DNA of 7,949 nucleotides from Candidatus Bathyarchaeota archaeon (lineage in GTDB: Archaea > Thermoproteota > Bathyarchaeia > Bathyarchaeales > UBA233): contig JARYMR010000068.1 of assembly GCA_029907045.1 (NCBI GenBank), positions 1 through 7,949 of the forward strand, given 5' to 3'. The translations under genes were made by a program, and so were the position numbers. Under the pieces are notes generated by a model that searched no databases, was not told the DNA's origin, and was given only the letters and a program-made list of their open reading frames with translations. The number at the start of each line of letters is the position of its first letter. Within the stretch, counting starts at the first letter, position 1. Positions 4,442-7,949 of this stretch are shown piece by piece.

Positions 4442-5890
4442 ATGAGTGTGGATTATGGAAAACTAGCCTTAGAAGAAGCTGAGAAAAAAGGCGCTTCCTA
4501 TGCAGACATTAGAATAAGCGAAATTCTCAATGAAAACTTAACCGTTAAAAACGGCGAGCCAGAAACTGTTAGCTTTTCGCAAACTAAGGGATTTGGCGTT
4601 CGCGTTATAGTGAATGGTGCTTGGGGTTTTGCTGGTTCCGTTGATGTGAACAGAGAAGAGATTTCCAAAACTGTAGATAGGGCAGTGAGCATTGCAAAGG
4701 CTAGCGCATTGCTGAAGAAGAAGGAGGCAGTTTTGATTAAAGAAAAAGTCCAAAAAGGCAAGTACTCTACAAATTTCAAAAAAGACCCTTTCAAAATTCC
4801 ATTAGAAGAAAAGCTAAGCGTTCTTGTTCAAGCTGGAAAAATTCTCAAAAACTATTCACCATTAATAAAGGCTTCCTACGCGTTTTATCATGGATTTAGG
4901 GAAAACAAAATTTTCATGAGCAGCGAAGGCGCCCAAATAAATCAGCAGATAACATGGTGCGGAGGAGGCATATCCGCCATAGCCGTCAAAAATGGGGAAA
5001 TGCAAACAAGATCTTATCCAGCAGCTTTTAGAGGAGACTTCGCAACGAGCGGCTATGAATTTTTTGAATCCCTAGCCCTAGTTGACCATGCAGAGGAAGT
5101 TGGAAAAGAACTTTTGATGCTTTTTGAAGCTGAAAAGTGTCCCTCTGGAGAGATGGATTTAATTTTGCAAGGCGACCAGCTTGCGCTACAAATTCATGAA
5201 AGCTGCGGTCATCCAACCGAGCTTGACAGAGTCCTTGGAACAGAAGCTGATTATGCTGGAACCAGCTTCTTGACGCCTGAAAAACTTGGCAAGTTTAGGT
5301 ATGGTTCAGAAAAGGTTAACATCGTTGCTGATGCCACTGTTCCGAAGGGGCTTGGAACTTTCGGCTTTGATGATGAAGGTGTGCCAGCAAGGAAAGTCTA
5401 CTTGATTAAGGAAGGAATTTTTGTGGGTTATCAAAGTTCCCGTGAAACTGCGGCGGAGTTAAACCTCAAAGAAAGCAGCGGCGGAATGAGGGCTGATTCG
5501 CCTTTGGCTTTGCCAATAATACGGATGACGAACATTAATTTGCTTCCAGGCGACTGGAAGGCTGAAGAAATTGTTGAAGACACAAAGGATGGCATTCTCA
5601 TAACCACAAACCGCTCTTGGAGCATAGACGACAAAAGAGTAAACTTCCAATTTGGCACAGAAATTGGCTGGAGAATAAAGAATGGAAGTAGGGAAAAAAT
5701 GATTAAGAATCCAACATACATGGGGGTCACTCCACAATTTTGGGGTTCCTGCGACGCCGTAAGCAAGGATGACTGGAAAATGTGGGGTACGCCTAACTGT
5801 GGAAAGGGGGTGCCTGGACAAGTTATGTATGTTGGGCATGGGTGTGGAACAGCGCGTTTCCGCAAGGTGCGGGTTGGACTAATAAAATAG
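4442..5890 (+). CDS. tldD: TldD-type zinc metalloprotease, catalytic subunit
   Basis: A 482-residue protein of the TldD/PmbA family, which works as a TldD-TldE pair in the cytoplasm to cut unfolded or modified peptides; the bacterial pair matures microcin B17 and degrades the CcdA antitoxin. The metalloprotease motif HExxxH is present as HESCGH (His252, Glu253, His257). The third zinc ligand in this family is a C-terminal cysteine, and Cys453 in PNCGKG is at the right place. Other family blocks are GTEADYAGTSF (266-276), FGFDDEGVPARK (308-319) and the C-terminal GHGCGTARFRKVRVG. Length is normal. It is followed after 15 bp by its paralogous partner, so the two form an operon. The natural archaeal substrate is unknown, and no obvious precursor peptide lies nearby. 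It is divergent from rpoH across a 129-bp spacer. Confidence 0.95.
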   Translation: MSVDYGKLALEEAEKKGASYADIRISEILNENLTVKNGEPETVSFSQTKGFGVRVIVNGAWGFAGSVDVNREEISKTVDRAVSIAKASALLKKKEAVLIKEKVQKGKYSTNFKKDPFKIPLEEKLSVLVQAGKILKNYSPLIKASYAFYHGFRENKIFMSSEGAQINQQITWCGGGISAIAVKNGEMQTRSYPAAFRGDFATSGYEFFESLALVDHAEEVGKELLMLFEAEKCPSGEMDLILQGDQLALQIHESCGHPTELDRVLGTEADYAGTSFLTPEKLGKFRYGSEKVNIVADATVPKGLGTFGFDDEGVPARKVYLIKEGIFVGYQSSRETAAELNLKESSGGMRADSPLALPIIRMTNINLLPGDWKAEEIVEDTKDGILITTNRSWSIDDKRVNFQFGTEIGWRIKNGSREKMIKNPTYMGVTPQFWGSCDAVSKDDWKMWGTPNCGKGVPGQVMYVGHGCGTARFRKVRVGLIK

Positions 5891-5898
5891 GGGGGTGA
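5891..5898 (+). promoter_or_regulatory. Ribosome binding site of tldE
   Basis: GGGGGTGA directly follows the tldD stop, with the GGTGA core 7 nt before the ATG at 5906. It fixes the tldE start. The GTG inside it is out of frame with tldE. Confidence 0.6.
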
Positions 5899-5905
5899 AG
5901 CGGTT

Positions 5906-7279
5906 ATGGTTACTGAAAGATTGAGGGAAATAGCTGAAAAAACTGTGAAATATGCTGTTAAACAGAAGGCAGACCAAGCGCAGGCTTCAGCGTTTATGAT
6001 GGATAATTCTTTGACAAGGTTTGCCAACTCTCAAGTGCATCAGAATGTGGCGAGAAAATCTGGCGGTGTATCAATTAAGGTTATTCTAAACAAGAGAATT
6101 AGCACAATTCAGGTTAACACTTTGGAAGAAAAGGAAATTGAGAAGGCTGTGGAGCATGCGGTTAAAATTGCTAAGGCTTCTCCGCCAAATAAGGAGTTCA
6201 AAAGCCTTCCAGAACCAGAAAAGTGGACGCCAATAAAAGGAGCTTTCGACGAGAAAACCGCAACTTGCGAGCCGAAATATAGGGCTGAAAGGGTTAAGGA
6301 AGCCATTGAAACAGCCCATTCAAAATCCCCTCTTGTAAGGGCGGTGGCTGGATACTTTAATACGGGCTCATTGGCTTATGCTGTGGCTAATTCCCTTGGG
6401 GTTTCAGCTTGGGCTGAAATGTCTATAACTTACATGAAAACCACTGTTATCTCGCAGTCTGGAACCTCTGAGGGTTTTGGAACTGCTGAAAAATACTCGA
6501 GGCGAGTGAAAGACATTGAGCCATCCTTGTTGGCTGAGGATGCTGCTGAAAAATCTGTTAAAAGCCTAAACCCAGTTAAGCTTGAGCCTGGAGAATATGA
6601 GGTTGTTTTGTCGCCGTTGGCTGTTGCCGCCCTTATGACGTATATGGGCTATGTGGGTTTTTCAGCCATACCATACCAGGATGGACAATCCTTTGTTAAA
6701 TACTGCTTAAACCAGCAAGTCTTCGATGGCAAACTCACTGTTAGGGATGATGCGAGAAATCCGAAAACGCTTTATGCCGTGCCAGTTGACGGCGAAGGAG
6801 TTCCAAAAAAGGCTTTGGATTTAATAAAGAAAGGTGTGGTTTCAGAAAATAGCATTTGCTACAACTCTTTTACTGCTGGGAAAGAAAACAAGAAGAGCAC
6901 TGGACATGCTTTGCCTCCTATTGGCGCATATTATGGTGAAAGACCAATGCCCTTCAACATGATAGTTGAGGCTGGAGACTCAACTTTGGAAGAAGCCATT
7001 TCGGAAACAAAGCATGGCATATTCATAACAACATTCCATTATGTCAATCCAGTGGAGCCTACAAAAGTCATTTTGACTGGGCTTACGAGGGATGGCACTT
7101 TCTTAATAGAGAATGGCGAAATTTCCAAGCCAATTGTTAATATGCGCTTTACGGACAGTATGCTTTCAGCTTTTAAGGACATACCCTTGATTGGGAAAGA
7201 TTTGGAAATGGTTGAAGAAACCACTGTTCCCATGATGAAATTGAAGAAGCTACGCTTTGTCGGAATATCCGCCTACTAA
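5906..7279 (+). CDS. tldE: TldE/PmbA-type partner subunit of the TldD protease
   Basis: A 457-residue paralogue of TldD, sharing the N-terminal domain pattern (residues of about 1-100, ending in a KAVEHAVKIAKAS helix like that of TldD) and the C-terminal block EGVPKKALDLIKKGVV (297-312). The HExxxH motif is missing: the equivalent helix reads LAVAALMTYM (238-247). As in other TldE/PmbA proteins, it therefore cannot bind the catalytic zinc; it builds the heterodimer and lines the enclosed active-site chamber. The C terminus has the family-typical segment with GIFITTF (371-377), MRFTDSML (413-420) and IPLIGKDLEM. The gene lies 15 bp behind tldD with its own ribosome binding site, consistent with equal expression of the two subunits. 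It ends 19 bp from the convergent radical SAM gene. No truncation is seen. Confidence 0.94.
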   Translation: MVTERLREIAEKTVKYAVKQKADQAQASAFMMDNSLTRFANSQVHQNVARKSGGVSIKVILNKRISTIQVNTLEEKEIEKAVEHAVKIAKASPPNKEFKSLPEPEKWTPIKGAFDEKTATCEPKYRAERVKEAIETAHSKSPLVRAVAGYFNTGSLAYAVANSLGVSAWAEMSITYMKTTVISQSGTSEGFGTAEKYSRRVKDIEPSLLAEDAAEKSVKSLNPVKLEPGEYEVVLSPLAVAALMTYMGYVGFSAIPYQDGQSFVKYCLNQQVFDGKLTVRDDARNPKTLYAVPVDGEGVPKKALDLIKKGVVSENSICYNSFTAGKENKKSTGHALPPIGAYYGERPMPFNMIVEAGDSTLEEAISETKHGIFITTFHYVNPVEPTKVILTGLTRDGTFLIENGEISKPIVNMRFTDSMLSAFKDIPLIGKDLEMVEETTVPMMKLKKLRFVGISAY

Positions 7280-7300
7280 ATTTCCCATATTTTTATTTTC
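7280..7300 (+). terminator. T-rich stretch, possible terminator of tldD-tldE
   Basis: The whole gap between the convergent stops holds TTTTTATTTTC on the plus strand (7289-7299). Archaeal RNA polymerase commonly terminates at such T-runs without a hairpin. The minus-strand read is A-rich, so it would not serve the radical SAM gene. Confidence 0.4.
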
Positions 7301-7949
7301 AAATTCTAAGCATTATCTCATTCACGTACTTTTTCATGATTTCAGCGAAACCAGCGATTTCTTCTGGCGAGTATGGTTTAAGCGTGCTAAAAGTTTTGTC
7401 CAATGTGTCTTCTGGAATAAACTGTTGGAAGACAAAGTTTTTTGCGCCTTTCACGAGTTCGCCTATCTTTTGAATGTCTTCAGCATCCACTAAGCTTGGA
7501 ACAACAGTTGTCCTAAACTCATATTCAACTTTGCCGCTTTTCAAAATTTCAATAGAGTGCAGAAAATCCTTTACGTCTTTTGCTCCCAGTTTTGGATATT
7601 TTTCCAGCGAGGTTTTCACGTCTAGGGCAACATAATCCACGTAGGGTAGGCTTTCTTCTAGAATATTTGGATTAAGCCCGTTAGTGTCAAGTTTTACTGC
7701 GAAGCCCTTTTCCTTAAGCTTTTTTAGAAATTTTGGGAGTTCCTTGTGGTTTGTTGGTTCTCCGCCAGTTATAACCACTGCATCTACATATTTTTTGCGA
7801 GATTCGAGAATGTTAAGTGCTGTTTCTTCGTTTAGGAATGGGGGTTTTGGGTTTAAAACTATTCGCCAATTGTAGCAGTATGGACAGCGTAAATTGCAGC
7901 CTGGCGTGAAGAGGATTGAGGCTATTCTTTTTGGATAGTCTATTAGGCT
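7299..7949 (-). CDS. Radical SAM activating enzyme, NrdG/PflA type, 5'-truncated
   Basis: 216 residues are visible; the N terminus lies beyond the window edge. The first residues read SLIDYPKR, then ILFTPGCNLRCPYCYN, giving the CxxxCxxC motif (Cys18, Cys22 and Cys25 of the fragment) that holds the 4Fe-4S cluster for S-adenosylmethionine cleavage. The SAM-binding GGEP motif follows at fragment residues 62-65, then LDTNG and YVALDVKTS. The S-L-x-D-Y-P lead-in and short length match activases for anaerobic ribonucleotide reductase (NrdG) and related pyruvate formate-lyase-activating-type proteins. The target glycyl-radical enzyme is not in the window, so the exact role is unproved. A GTG at 7778 could be mistaken for the start, but it lies downstream of the cluster cysteines and would remove them. 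No extra ferredoxin or SPASM-like cysteine cluster is visible in the C-terminal part. Confidence 0.9.
   Translation of the reverse strand, partial: SLIDYPKRIASILFTPGCNLRCPYCYNWRIVLNPKPPFLNEETALNILESRKKYVDAVVITGGEPTNHKELPKFLKKLKEKGFAVKLDTNGLNPNILEESLPYVDYVALDVKTSLEKYPKLGAKDVKDFLHSIEILKSGKVEYEFRTTVVPSLVDAEDIQKIGELVKGAKNFVFQQFIPEDTLDKTFSTLKPYSPEEIAGFAEIMKKYVNEIMLRI

Noticed and set aside
5431..6027. A 198-codon minus-strand frame across the tldD/tldE junction
   Set aside because: It is antisense to two well-supported genes, spans their ribosome binding site, and its translation shows no recognisable family pattern.
4442..7949. TldD/TldE next to a radical SAM enzyme as a modified-peptide (RiPP) cluster
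   Set aside because: The radical SAM protein has the short NrdG/PflA-type layout without visible SPASM-like cysteines, is on the opposite strand, and no precursor peptide gene lies between or beside them.

Overview
The window looks like a chromosomal segment of an uncultivated archaeon, probably a mesophilic to moderately thermophilic member of the TACK side such as Bathyarchaeia. That assignment is an inference. The evidence is an archaeal-type thiolase with its DUF35 partner, an archaeal/eukaryotic RNA polymerase subunit Rpo5/RpoH, a stand-alone ModE-type winged helix, TTG and GTG starts, and TATA boxes about 27 bp ahead of start codons, as expected for leaderless or very short-leader mRNAs. 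I see no rRNA, tRNA, CRISPR array, insertion sequence or phage gene. No gap between genes exceeds 300 bp.

Layout. (1) 2-1449, + strand: a 5'-truncated thiolase followed by a DUF35 zinc/OB-fold protein, the usual archaeal acetoacetyl-CoA/mevalonate-entry pair; HMG-CoA synthase is expected upstream, outside the window. (2) 1455-2144, - strand: a HAD-type phosphatase, convergent with DUF35. (3) 2301-2522, + strand: a 73-residue helix-turn-helix-like protein, with a 12-bp palindrome and a TATA-like box ahead of it. (4) 2530-3270, - strand: a TauE/SafE-type permease whose apparent start lies inside its first membrane helix. It diverges from (5) 3417-3746, + strand: a ModE-like DNA-binding domain. 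(6) 3761-4312, - strand: an unusually long Rpo5/RpoH with a TTG start; its N-terminal half resembles the jaw domain of eukaryotic Rpb5 and Mrr-like endonuclease folds. (7) 4442-7279, + strand: a tldD-tldE operon encoding a two-subunit metalloprotease. (8) 7299-7949, - strand: a radical SAM activase of the NrdG/PflA type, cut by the window edge.

How the genes relate. Three pairs look functionally linked: thiolase with DUF35, TldD with TldE, and possibly the permease with the ModE-like regulator across a shared promoter region. The rest appear to be separate single-gene units. Convergent neighbours are very tightly packed, with 5 to 19 bp between stop codons.

The most noteworthy item is the 183-residue Rpo5. 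Typical archaeal Rpo5 is about 80 residues and lacks the jaw domain, whereas this protein aligns by eye with eukaryotic Rpb5 over most of its length. It is also not next to rpoB, its usual archaeal neighbour. The window holds no evident new multi-gene defence or biosynthetic system.
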